NCBI GenBank assembly: GCA_964058805.1
Contig: CAXKVV010001134.1
Location: 1 to 29,039, forward strand
From: Schoenoplectus triqueter
Taxonomy: Eukaryota; Streptophyta; Magnoliopsida; Poales; Cyperaceae
Direction: 5' to 3'
DNA: 29,039 nt
Numbering within the stretch: position 1 is the stretch's first letter; each line of letters begins with the position of its first letter. A program made the position numbers and the translations under genes. Positions 10,591 to 19,479 of this stretch are shown piece by piece. The notes beneath the pieces were generated by a model that ran no database searches, had not been told where the DNA came from, and was given only the letters and a program-made list of their open reading frames with translations.

Positions 10591-13500
10591 CCCTAGAAGA
10601 GGAACAAACAGATTTTGATTCTCCACCCGTGTTTGATGAGGCAGCAGATGAGGAGGATGTCATTTATGGAGATACGGATGAGATGTTGGTGATTAGGCGT
10701 GTGCTGAATTCCAGTCCCGTTCAAGATGATGTGTGGCTCCGTAACAATATCTTCCATACACGATGCACCTCTCATGGGAAGGTATGCGATGTTATCATTG
10801 ATAGCGGGAGTTGTGAGAATGTTGTTTCTGAAATTATGGTATAAAAGTTGCCGCTTAAAACTGAAAAGCACCCAAAACCGTACAAACTCTCTTGGTTGGA
10901 AAAGGGTAAATGTGTGCAAGTTGACCAGCGTTGTTTGGTTAATTTTTCTATTGGTGAGAAGTACCGAGATGAGGTATGGTGTGATGTAGTTCCTATGGAT
11001 GCTTGTCATTTACTTTTGGGGAGGCCTTGGCAGTTTGATAGAAAGGTACACCATGATGGTTTTAAAAACACTTATTCTTTTGAGCTGAATGGTGCTAAGA
11101 TTACTTTGGGTCCTTCTAGAATGGAAATGAAATCTAAACCAGCCCTCAAGGATAGCAATTTCATTCTCTCAAAATCTGAATTTACTGAAATTTTTGAAGA
11201 ATCCCAAATAGCCTTTGCATTGGTGGTGAAAGAAGTTAAGGGTGACAGAAGTACTCTAATACCTGGACCAGTGGTACCTTTACTTGAACAATTTCAGAAC
11301 CTTGTTCCAGATGAAATTCCAGCAGGTTTACCTCCAATGAGGAGTGTGCAACACTGCATAGATTTTGTTCCTGGTGCAGTTTTGCCAAACAAAGCAGCCT
11401 ACCGAATGAACCCAACAGAAAATGCCGAGTTACAGCGGCAAGTAGATGAGTTGTTGAGAAAGGGTTTGGTGCGTGAAAGCATGAGTCCTTGTGCAGTTCC
11501 AGCCTTGCTTGTGCCAAAGAAAGATGGTTCTTTTCGCATGTGTGTGGATAGTAGAGCGGTCAACAAGATTACTATCAAGTATCGCTTCCCTATTCCTTGT
11601 CTAGATGACATGCTAGATCAGCTCCATGGTGCTAGTGTGTTTTCAAAGATTGATCTTAGAAGTGGGTACCATCAGATTCGTATGAGGCCTGGTGATGAAT
11701 GGAAGACGGCATTTAAGACCCGTGATGGATTGTTTGAGTGGTTGGTGATGCCATTCGGACTCTCTAATGCTCCTAGTACTTTTATGAGAATAATGAATTT
11801 GGTGTTTAAGTCTTTTATTGGCAGATTTGTGGTGGTCTATTTTGATGATATACTCGTGTATAGCACGGGTAAAGAAGAGCATTTGGAACACCTTCGCCAA
11901 GTCTTTGAAGTGCTAGCTGAACAGAAACTCTACATCAACCTCAAGAAGTGCGAGTTTCTAACCAGCAACTTGGTGTTTCTAGGCTATGTGGTTTCAGCTG
12001 AGGGTATTCATGTTGATCCTTCTAAGGTGGATGCAATTGTTTCATGGCCAATACCAACCAACATTCACGATGTGAGGAGTTTTCATGGACTGGCCTCATT
12101 TTATCGCCGGTTCATTCGAGATTTCAGCACTCTTGTCTCTCCAATCACCGAGTGCTTAAAAGGAGGAGTATTCAAATGGACAAAGGAAGCTGAAAAGAGC
12201 TTTCAACTCATCAACGAGAAGATGACAGCAGCCCCAATTCTTAATTTGCCCAACTTTGAGAATATTTTTGAGCTTGAATGTGATGCATCTGGTGTTGGCA
12301 TTGGTGCGGTTCTCAATCAAGAAGGTCGACCTATTGCCTTCTTTAGTGAAAAGCTTTCAGATTCACGTAAGAACTACACTACATATGATAAGGAGTTCTA
12401 TGCAATTGTCCGAGCTCTTGGGCATTGGAGACACTACCTCATTTCCAAGGAGTTCATTCTCTACTCCGACCATGAGGCGCTGAAGTTCATAAATGGGCAG
12501 CACAAGCTCAAACCAAGGCATGCAAGGTGGGTGGAATTTTTACAAGGCTACACATTCCACATCAAGCATAAAAGTGGTACTTCAAATCAAGTGGCGGATG
12601 TTTTAAGTAGGAGGCATTCTTTGCTGTCCACAATGAAGGTAAATGTTCTTGGGTTTGAAGTGATCAAGGAGTTGTATTCTGATGATGAGTTCTTTGGCAT
12701 GATAAAAGCTGAATGTGCAAAAGGGCCATATAAAGAATTTGTGGTGAATGATGGATATATTTTCTATGGCAACCGTTTGTGCGTACCGAATTGTTCTTTG
12801 AGGTTGCAGATCATTAAAGAGGTTCATGATGGTGGGTTAAGTGGTCATTTTGGACGAGATAAAACTGGTGCATTACTCCAAGACCGTTTCTATTGGCCTA
12901 AAATGATGAAGGATGTGAACCATTACATTTTGAGATGTAGAACTTGCCATCTAGCAAAAACAAGTCTCAAAATTCTGGACTTTACACTCCCCTTCCTATT
13001 CCTAATGCACCGTGGGAAGATGTGAGCATGGACTTTGTGATGGGATTGCCCCGAACTCAACGCAGCAAAGATTCAATCATGGTGGTGGTTGATCGGTTCT
13101 CTAAAATAGTGCACTTTATTCCTTGTGTAAAAACGATGGATGCCACTAACATAGCTGATCTTTATTTCAAGGAGATAGTGAAGTTGCATGACATTTCAAA
13201 TACCATAACATCTGACAGAGACCCGAAGTTTGTTGGGCATTTTTGGAGAACACTTTGGCGTAAGATGGGTACAAAGCTGCAGTTTAGTTCAGCCTATCAT
13301 CCTCAAACCGATGGCCAAACTGAGATTGTGAATCGGAGTTTGGGCAATCTGTTGAGAAGCTTGGTGGGTGATAACATACGCCAATGGGACCTTGTTCTAC
13401 CTCAAGCTGAATTCGCTTACAACAGGTCCAACAGCAAGACGACAGGTAAAAGCCCTTTTGAAGTGGTGTATGGATGCAATCCAAAGACTCCTCTTGATCT

Positions 13501-13975
13501 TGTGTCATTGCCAATCAGCCATAGCTATAGTGGAGATGCAGATGAGCGTGCTAAAGCAATCAAGGACTTGCATGAACAAGTCAGCAAGAGGATTGAGAAG
13601 CAAAATCAGAAGTATGAAAGACAAGCTAACAAGCACCGAAGGGCTGTGATTTTCAAAGAAGGTGATCTTGTATGGGTGCATTTGAGCAAGGAGAGATTTC
13701 CACCTGGGCGCAATGCAAAGCTCAAGCACCATGGTGATGGACCGTTTAAAATCTTGCAGCGCATAGGTGACAATGCTTACAAGGTGGAGCTTCCCGGAGA
13801 TTATGGTGTTTCATCCACATTCAATGTGAAGGATCTTTCTCCATACCATGGCGAAAATGAGCCGAACTCGTGGGCGAGTTCTTTTCAACCAGGGGAGAAT
13901 GATGGCGATCAAGTCATGGCAGGTCTACAGGTGAACAATCATGATCAAGGAAGCAAGTTCTGGACCAGTTCTTAG
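10591..13975 (+). pseudogene. pol: Chromovirus pol: protease, RT, RNase H, integrase
   Basis: Continues the gag frame. Protease: IIDSGSCENV at about 10795-10824, the DSG active-site motif. TAA at 10842-10844 breaks the frame after it. RT at about 11400-12050 with FDD at 11841-11849 in VVYFDDILVYS. RNase H at about 12260-12610 (ELECDASGVGIGAVL, then YSDHEAL). Integrase zinc finger at about 12820-12950 (H..H, CRTCH). A one-base loss in the A run near 12954-12960 then shifts the frame. In the new frame the integrase core has D in MDFVMGLP, D in SDRDPKF and E in GQTEIVNR. The C-terminus VKDLSPYHGENEP crosses the purine tract and ends inside the LTR at 13973-13975. No chromodomain of the usual type is seen. 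Confidence 0.9.
13889..13899 (+). other. Polypurine tract
   Basis: CC followed by AGGGGAGAA directly before the 3' LTR TG. It primes plus-strand synthesis. It lies inside the pol reading frame (residues PGEND). Confidence 0.8.
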
Positions 13976-14561
13976 TTTGAAGAACCAGGCCCAAGTCATA
14001 TTTACAATTAATTTACGAAACAGCAGCTTTCTGGACAGATTCGTACTGGGCCAGTATTTTGGGCATAACTCTCTCATAATAACTCGGATTTGGGTGATGC
14101 AAATTTCTGTGATCAGATGATGAAATGGACTATCTTTTTTGTGTTTTGAGTTTCTCCAGATTCCAGAGTCTTCTTGGTCAAAACCTCATGTCAAGTGAGC
14201 GTGGTTACTGAGGAGCCAGCCAGCATTTAGTTTCTTGGAACTTGTCTTTGAGTCTTTCTATGTTTTAGTTATATTTTGGAATTAACATTAGTAGTTAATG
14301 TTATTTTTATTGTGTTTTGATATTTGCAAAAATAGTTAAGGAGTTATTAATTAGTAGGAAGTTTCTAGAGTTGAGTTGTATGGCTATATAAAGCCTAATT
14401 TCTGAATGTAAACTCACTTGTTGAATTATTATGAAAAAGTTTATCTTGAGTTGAGTTTATCTCCTCTTTTATCCTGCTGTGAGTTGAGAGTATCCTCCAG
14501 TTGTGATTTTATAGTTGAACGTGTGCGTGTCCTTCAACGATTCATAGCTCGAACGCTATCA
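13900..14561 (+). repeat. 3' LTR
   Basis: Same length as the 5' copy (662 bp), with about 16 substitutions and no indels seen. Its first 76 nt are also the end of the pol reading frame (TAG at 13973-13975). TATA at 14385-14392. Followed by the second ATGAT copy at 14562-14566. Confidence 0.95.
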
Positions 14562-15256
14562 ATGATGAATCTCGAGCCGGTCGGTAAAATAGGCGATCTA
14601 ATGCCTGAATGGGACTCCGGGATGCCCCCTCCGTAGATGATAATAGATCTCATAAGTCCTCTGCAAAGAAGGCGGAAATCGAGTGAAGTCTCCCGAGTCA
14701 GCGGGTGAGACCATGAACTCGTCATAGAAGTGGCCAAAGATCGGCAGCCCAGTCAACTGCTGTATCTCCAGGAGGGTCGGAGTCAGCTCCCGATCATCAA
14801 TGAACAAAGTATTGGTGGAATAGTTCCACCTCTCACAAAAGGCTCATAGCCAAGATGTGTCAATGTAATAATGGAACATCGACAAGAAGACCGAGTCATA
14901 TATCCCGGCTCGCCTGAGCAGAGTCCCCTCCCGCATGAGCATGTATCGGGTCCACTCTAACTGATAGCCATGACACTCTAAGGGAGTGATAAAGGGAGCT
15001 GTAGTCCATCTGTAAGCCTCCCCGTCAATAATCTCCTTGCCCAGGAGATGTGTCAGAGGAGCTGTAGAAGTGACGCCTAAGGGCTGAAGGGGTATGATGT
15101 CATGAGGCTGATCATCTCTAAAGAACAAACCGCCGCCTCGCGGGTAGACAGGGGTCGCTCAGATGGCTGAGATGAGAGGAGTCCAATCATCAGGATCCTC
15201 ATATAAAGAATGATAATGACTCAAGGGGCGACGTGGAATGACGTCATGAGAAGGAA
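14562..15256 (-). pseudogene. PMD gene exon 2, 5' part (N-terminal half of PMD)
   Basis: The reading frame starts after acceptor TATTGTAG at about 15264-15257. Recognisable PMD features are the block AFCERWNYSTNTLFI followed by ELTPTLLEIQQLTGLPIFGH, the typical ERW...T-F...E-T-TL-D---L-GLP-G pattern of the family. Three stops interrupt it, at 15161-15159, 14846-14844 and 14600-14598. The first two fit CGA to TGA and the third CAG to TAG. The exon ends at the TSD of the retrotransposon. This half and the 3' half are in the same frame once the insertion plus one TSD copy (5718 bp, divisible by 3) is ignored. Confidence 0.8.
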
Positions 15257-17169
15257 CTACAATACCCGAAGAAGAGAAAATGTCATGAGAAATGAAGAGA
15301 CAAATGATAAGGAATAATGCACCAAGACAAGCCTTTCGAGCGTTCAAGGCCCGTCTTGGTGGGTGGCTCTTTGTTTACCCTTGAAAATCACAAGGATAAA
15401 TTATCGAATAAATGGAAATAGAATCAATTATTAATAATAAATCATAAGAAGGGGAAAGAAGAGAAACAAGGAAGAGAGGGCCCACTGATCAGAAGAAGTC
15501 GCTGACAGAATTCCGGAGCAACCTTATTTGTCCCACAATGAAATTCTGGGCATGAAGGGAAGAGTATAAATACCCCATTATCCCCTATCCACTCGGCATG
15601 AGTGACAGCCGAGAGGATCGAGGGAGAGGAGAGATCTCTCGGGTGTCACCATGTGATTATATCTTTTCTGACAAGTGGGACCCACCTGGCAGTCCCTTGT
15701 AGACGGCTCTAACAACATAAACCTAGCCTATCTGATGGGTCATCCATGTAATCATTTTTCACTGACAGGTGGGCCCCACACCTCAGTGACCAAACATCAG
15801 AAGAGTCAGAATTAAACCCTAAAGATTTACCTTCAGAGTAAACCCTAAGAACTGAAATGGTATAATCCCTATGCAACAAAGAATGATGTCAATGCCAAGC
15901 TAGTATTCTGATGCAACTAATCATGAGAAATTTCAAATGTGATTTTGCTTTCGAGGCTGACCTGGTGCCAAAGCTGTGAGCAACCACCTAACCATGCTTT
16001 GATTTGTGTTAATTACTGATAAGTAGTCAGTTCTTTGACCAAGTCACCCTCATGTTAAGGGATTGAAAGTCAATTTCACAAGACTGATCAGGTGCCAAAG
16101 CTGGGAGCAACCATCTGATCAAGTCTAGATTTGTATCAACTGTTGACATGTAATCAACTGTTGATCAGATCGAACCTTAATGAATATCAATATAAGTCTA
16201 ATTGGTATTTAGTTAGGGTGGTTTCTGCAAGAGAGAGATAATTGGCAGGGACACTGAGCTACAATTGAAATCTGGGATTAATTCAGAGAAAGGAACAGGG
16301 TTTTCTAGACAAAAGAATTTTTAATTCAGAGAGACAGGGGTAAAAATGGAATTAAAAATTACAAGGATGATTATCATGAATTTAGGGATTTTTGGTGAAA
16401 ATTTCATAATTTTTGGATAAGTGGAGCTATCAAAATAAATTCAGGGAAGATAAAACAGATTAAAAAGGGAAGATCAAAGGCTGAGATTCAATCAAGGGTT
16501 CATCTGAGTGCAACTTGGGGACAGAGGCACATCTGGGTGCAAACTGGGGATCCCAAACATATACACAGAATCAAAGGGGAGAGAGAGTGTGACACGTGTC
16601 AGTATCTCACTGGGTCACCTCATGCCACGTGTCAGCACCCCATTGGTCCACCTCAGCCATGTGGGCCCCACCACCATACTGACCTGACATGTGGGCCCCA
16701 CCAATATGCCATGTGGCAAGATCTGACAGGTCCACCTCACCCTCCCAGTGCCACATGGCAGCCCTGCAGCAACACACCTCACTCTCCTATGTGCCACATG
16801 GCAACACCACAGCATCACACCTCAACACTCCAGTGCCATATGGCAGCTGGCCATTGGTGCCACATCACAGTGGACCAAGCCACATGGCACTACACTACAG
16901 AGCCACCTCAGCATACATTAATACTAATACAGATGATTAATGGGATAATTAAGCAAGTGGACCTATCAGAGTGTGCCAAGTCAGATCAATTAAACCTAAG
17001 CAAGAGATTAACCAGTCCACAGCTGGGCTAATGGGCCGAGATTCATATACTTACATGTGGGGCCCATTTGTCAGGTTTATGAATGTATAGCTCACACAGA
17101 CAATCATGCACCAAGCCTATGCGCAGATCTAAACAGAAATTTAAACCAAGGAGAAAAGGGGATATGTAC
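15257..17169 (-). other. Intron 1 of the PMD gene (non-coding)
   Basis: About 1.9 kb between donor 17169-17168 and acceptor 15258-15257. No gene on either strand. It contains a strong hairpin at 15320-15361 (CACCAAGAC with GTCTTGGTG, inner GCCTT with AAGGC), a degenerate direct repeat around GGTGCCAAAGCT at about 15956-16010 and 16082-16138, and the palindrome-rich stretch 16590-16890. The plus-strand frame at 16537-17031 is Cys/His/Pro-rich only because it reads through those palindromes. Confidence 0.5.
16591..16889. promoter_or_regulatory. Cluster of E-box/G-box palindromes and GTGGGCCCCAC sites
   Basis: Palindromes of the form TGCCANNTGGCA at 16707-16718 (core ATGT), 16749-16760 and 16792-16803 (core ACAT), 16834-16845 (core ATAT) and 16878-16889 (AGCCACATGGCA). 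G-box types are GACACGTGTC at 16591-16600 and TGCCACGTGTCA at 16623-16634. GTGGGCCCCAC occurs at 16661-16671 and 16691-16701, and again at 15769-15779, with GTGGGACCCAC at 15675-15685. CANNTG cores bind bHLH/bZIP factors and GTGGGNCCCAC binds TCP factors in plants; function here is inference. It could equally be old transposon sequence. Confidence 0.5.
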
Positions 17170-17308
17170 CTGGCTCACTTGTGTTGCGCCTCTGACTGTG
17201 GGAACCACCATGTTGTGGACTATGTGCGCTAGGCGCACCTCCTTCCCTTTCTTCTCCTTCTTCCCTCCCTCTCTTCTTTCTTCTTCTCGACGAGGCAGAA
17301 GGCGCCAT
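17170..17308 (-). CDS. PMD gene exon 1 (basic N-terminus)
   Basis: ATG at 17308-17306 opens 46 codons plus one base, ending CCAG before GTACAT (donor GT at 17169-17168). The peptide begins MAPSASSRRRKKRGREEGEE, a basic, possibly nuclear-localising start. A TATA box lies about 510 bp upstream. The one-base overhang (phase 1) matches the acceptor at 15258-15257. The plus strand here is the pyrimidine-rich tract at 17240-17290, which is simply the complement of the Arg/Lys/Glu codons. The exon was assigned by splice phase and position, not by homology. Confidence 0.55.
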
Positions 17309-17817
17309 TAATACTGATCAAGCTCTCCAAAGCTCGCAACTTCAATTCTTTCCAGTCAGAGTTAGCCTATACATGGGAGAATATGTGCAATTGATCAAAA
17401 TTGAAAAGTAATGAATGAATAGGGTTATTGAGAGAGATGAATACCGCAGGTGATTAATGAGGCACTTCAATTCTTGCTTCAAAATCTAAAATTGATGATG
17501 CAAACTCCTTCTACTCACTTAGGCGACGTTGTAGATGAAGAAAGAAGTAACAATTAAGCATTAAATAGAAGTAATTGAGATGAAGTAATGAATCGGGCAA
17601 ATGGAGAAAACTTGAAACCTTGCACTCTCAGCTCGAATTAGCAATGCTTGTAGCTTCTATGTGCCTACACGACGCCGCTTAAGTGATGAAGACTGTCAAT
17701 CAAATGATGGAGATATGCATTTGACCAAAGGTGGAAATCGGGTGATTGAATTCACAGCTTTGAAGAAGGGCAATAATGGCAGAGAGCAAAGGGGTGCTTT
17801 AGATGCATTGAGATGAG
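17309..17817 (-). other. Putative 5' UTR of the PMD gene
   Basis: Sequence between the minus-strand TATA box and the ATG at 17308-17306. No long frame precedes that ATG in its frame. The minus strand is rich in C and T, as plant 5' UTRs often are. Additional 5' UTR introns cannot be excluded. Confidence 0.4.
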
Positions 17818-17825
17818 TATTTATA
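17818..17825 (-). promoter_or_regulatory. Minus-strand TATA box of the PMD gene
   Basis: TATAAATA on the minus strand in the context CATACTATAAATACTC. The expected start site is about 30 bp on, near 17790. It faces away from the plus-strand TATA box at 18042-18048, 217 bp off. Confidence 0.5.
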
Positions 17826-18041
17826 GTATGTTGATATGATCTAGAAAGTTCTAGCAGTGGATGAGAAGTGAGAGGAAGGTCAAGCTTGGTCAACAGTCAA
17901 AGATTCATGCTTTGGGGGGGCCCACACCATAACAGATTGAATAACAGAAATGGAAAACCATGTTCATGGACCAGAGCAATGCAATTATCGGTGTATGAAT
18001 GGTATATGGCTCTAATCCCTTGGTGCACCACTCCAATTGCC

Positions 18042-18048
18042 TATATAA
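18042..18048 (+). promoter_or_regulatory. Plus-strand TATA box of an unknown transcript
   Basis: TATATAA in the context GCCTATATAACCC, preceded by CCAAT at 18033-18037. About 200 bp on, ATTAGAG/GTAAGTTC gives a consensus 5' splice site (GT at 18254-18255). The stretch between holds a CA repeat and a GA repeat (about 18135-18150) but no credible coding frame. It may be a non-coding transcript, or a U3/R region of a degenerate LTR. Confidence 0.4.
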
Positions 18049-18189
18049 CCCAATTAATAGCAAAAACATACACACACACACAATACAGAAGACAAGAAAT
18101 AGAGAAAAAATACTTTAGAGGTTGCATATAGAACTCAGAGAGAGAGAGAGCAAGAAGAAAAGCAAGAACTTGGAAGAGAAGATTGATAT

Positions 18190-18678
18190 AATCGATTGAT
18201 CTCAGTTTTAACTTGAGAACTCGATTTATTTCATTCCAATTACTCAATTAGAGGTAAGTTCTAAGCTCTAATTTATGTCAATTCAAGGTTTGCAAGTCTA
18301 ATTCTTGAGATATCAGAGATTAGAGAGGTTATTGTAGCTAAATTCTTTGAATAGCAGTATATCAGTGATATCGTATTGAATTTCATCGATTTTCCTTCGG
18401 TTATCTCTATTTCTTTTCCTTTATTTCAAGATTCAGAATCTTAGATTGCATAATTCTATTGATTTCTTTGTTCAATTTTGTTTGAAAAACAGAAATGGAG
18501 ACTGTTACATCGATTGATCTCAGTGCTTAACTTGAGAACTCGATAACAGTTAAAATTTCAATTTGATTTCTTGTTCTAAAGTTAAAATTGCATTGATTCC
18601 TATCTGTATCATATACATTGGGGCCTATATTGTTGTTTAGAGCCGATTGATCTCAGCTAAAAGCTTGAGAACTCGATT
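18190..18678 (+). repeat. Three bulged hairpins, shared core and varying stems
   Basis: Core pattern: CGA, TTGA, TCTCA, variable inner pair, T bulge, TGAGA, AC, TCG. Copy 1 at 18190-18226: outer AATCGA/TCGATT, inner GTT/AAC. Copy 2 at 18501-18550: outer ACTGTT plus ATCGA paired with TCGAT plus AACAGT. Copy 3 at 18644-18675: inner GCT/AGC. The internal loop TTGA opposite AC and the single T bulge are present in all three. No coding frame explains this. Confidence 0.65.
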
Positions 18679-18733
18679 AATTTAGAGTGACAGTATCGTT
18701 ATCGTGTCGCATCAGTTAAATACAATTCTAAAT

Positions 18734-19218
18734 TGAAGATTAAAGCAAAATTGTATGCATAATTGAGTGTATTTCGATCATGATGGTTGTTATAGAGTTC
18801 CTTAAGTATATAAGTGGCATTGAAAGTGAATGAATAATTGAAATCTTGAGTGAATTGCAATCGGTGTTGAGCGATACCGCACTGTACCGACTAAACTGAG
18901 CTTCCAATTGAGATTAGAGAGAAATTGCACACATAATCAAGTATATTCTGTTTATAATTGTTGTTACGAAGCTTGTCAAGTGAACAATTGGCATTGTAAA
19001 TGAGTTAATAGCAAGAATTTCGAGTGAATTATAACTGGTACCGAACGGTACCATCACACACTTGGCTTAGCAAAGTTGTAAGTTGATTTGAATATTGCTA
19101 ATTGTGTTCATGCATGTTAGCATGTGTAAACGATGCGAATCAAGCAATCAATTATCAGGAACATCAATTAATTTCATTGAATTTGCAAAGATTGCTCTTT
19201 GGTACCGAGCGGTACCAA
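18734..19218 (+). repeat. Diverged ~170-bp repeats, each with a GAGC/GAAC tetraloop hairpin
   Basis: Diverged direct repeats of about 170 bp (roughly 18734-18895, 18908-19066 and a weaker one at 19084-19218). Each ends in a hairpin. 18862-18879: CGGTGTT, loop GAGC, GATACCG (two wobbles). 19036-19053: TGGTACC, loop GAAC, GGTACCA. 19199-19218: TTGGTACC, loop GAGC, GGTACCAA. Confidence 0.65.
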
Positions 19219-19479
19219 TTTGTTTCAAATGACACAAGTATGCAGCATTATCTACCGTATTGATTGTCAATCAGACACCGTAGAAGGTTTTATCATGATA
19301 AGACGGTGCTAAGGGAGTCATCCGATCGGCAAGAGGTGGCCTCAGTCGCCGGCACCACCGGTAGCGCGAATATTAAAGACTTTACCGATCGAGAAATCAA
19401 TGGAATGCATCAGCACAAATATTGACGCACAGGCACGAGTATTGAAGCGCACACACGAATCTCGGAACAGATCGAACGT
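19219..19479. other. Non-coding, with further inverted repeats
   Basis: No gene. It contains CACCGT paired with ACGGTG around a TTATCATGATAA palindrome (about 19277-19307), and CCGG/CCGG around CACCA near 19358-19370. Confidence 0.4.

Larger units (their letters stand above)
8849..14561 (+). mobile_element. Complete Ty3/gypsy chromovirus-type LTR retrotransposon
   Basis: 5713 bp with all end signals: 662-bp LTRs at 8849-9510 and 13900-14561 starting TGATGG and ending CTATCA; primer-binding site TGGTATCAGAGC at 9513-9524 (initiator Met tRNA); purine tract AGGGGAGAA at 13891-13899; perfect 5-bp target duplication ATGAT at 8844-8848 and 14562-14566. By hand count the LTRs differ at about 16 of 662 positions (about 97.6% identity), so the insertion is fairly young. 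Pol order RT-RNase H-IN makes it gypsy. The pol frame runs 76 nt into the 3' LTR, and the C-terminus after the integrase lacks a classical chromodomain; both fit the CRM (centromeric) chromovirus group, but the clade is an inference. Confidence 0.95.
6005..17308 (-). pseudogene. Seven-exon plant mobile domain (PMD) gene, disrupted
   Basis: Minus-strand gene model read from splice signals and frame. CDS exons: 17308-17170; 15256-7808 (interrupted by a retrotransposon at 8849-14561); 7730-7557; 7479-7372; 7307 or 7298 to 6849; 6776-6687; 6615-6005. Every donor is GT, every acceptor AG, and all six introns are phase 1, so the frame joins without adjustment. Exon 2 encodes the aminotransferase-like plant mobile domain; exons 3-6 an acidic, Ser/Pro-rich linker; exon 7 a Leu/Arg/Glu-rich, helical-looking C-terminus. 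PMD proteins include host silencing factors (MAIN/MAIL1 type) and transposon-borne copies; I cannot tell which this is. Breaks are in-frame stops at 15161-15159 (TGA), 14846-14844 (TGA) and 14600-14598 (TAG), plus the 5.7-kb insertion. Confidence 0.75.

Noticed and set aside
15159..15347. 62-codon minus-strand frame beginning MNARKACLG as the PMD start
   Set aside because: Its upstream half is better read as intron: the acceptor TATTGTAG at about 15264-15257 matches exon 1 in phase, and the segment overlaps a strong hairpin.
16537..17031. 164-codon Cys/His/Pro-rich frame
   Set aside because: Composition comes from TGCCACATGGCA-type palindromes; spacing of Cys and His fits no zinc-finger pattern, and it lies within the intron on the other strand.
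17868..18131. 87-codon plus-strand frame over the TATA region
   Set aside because: No domain, spans the promoter signals and microsatellites.
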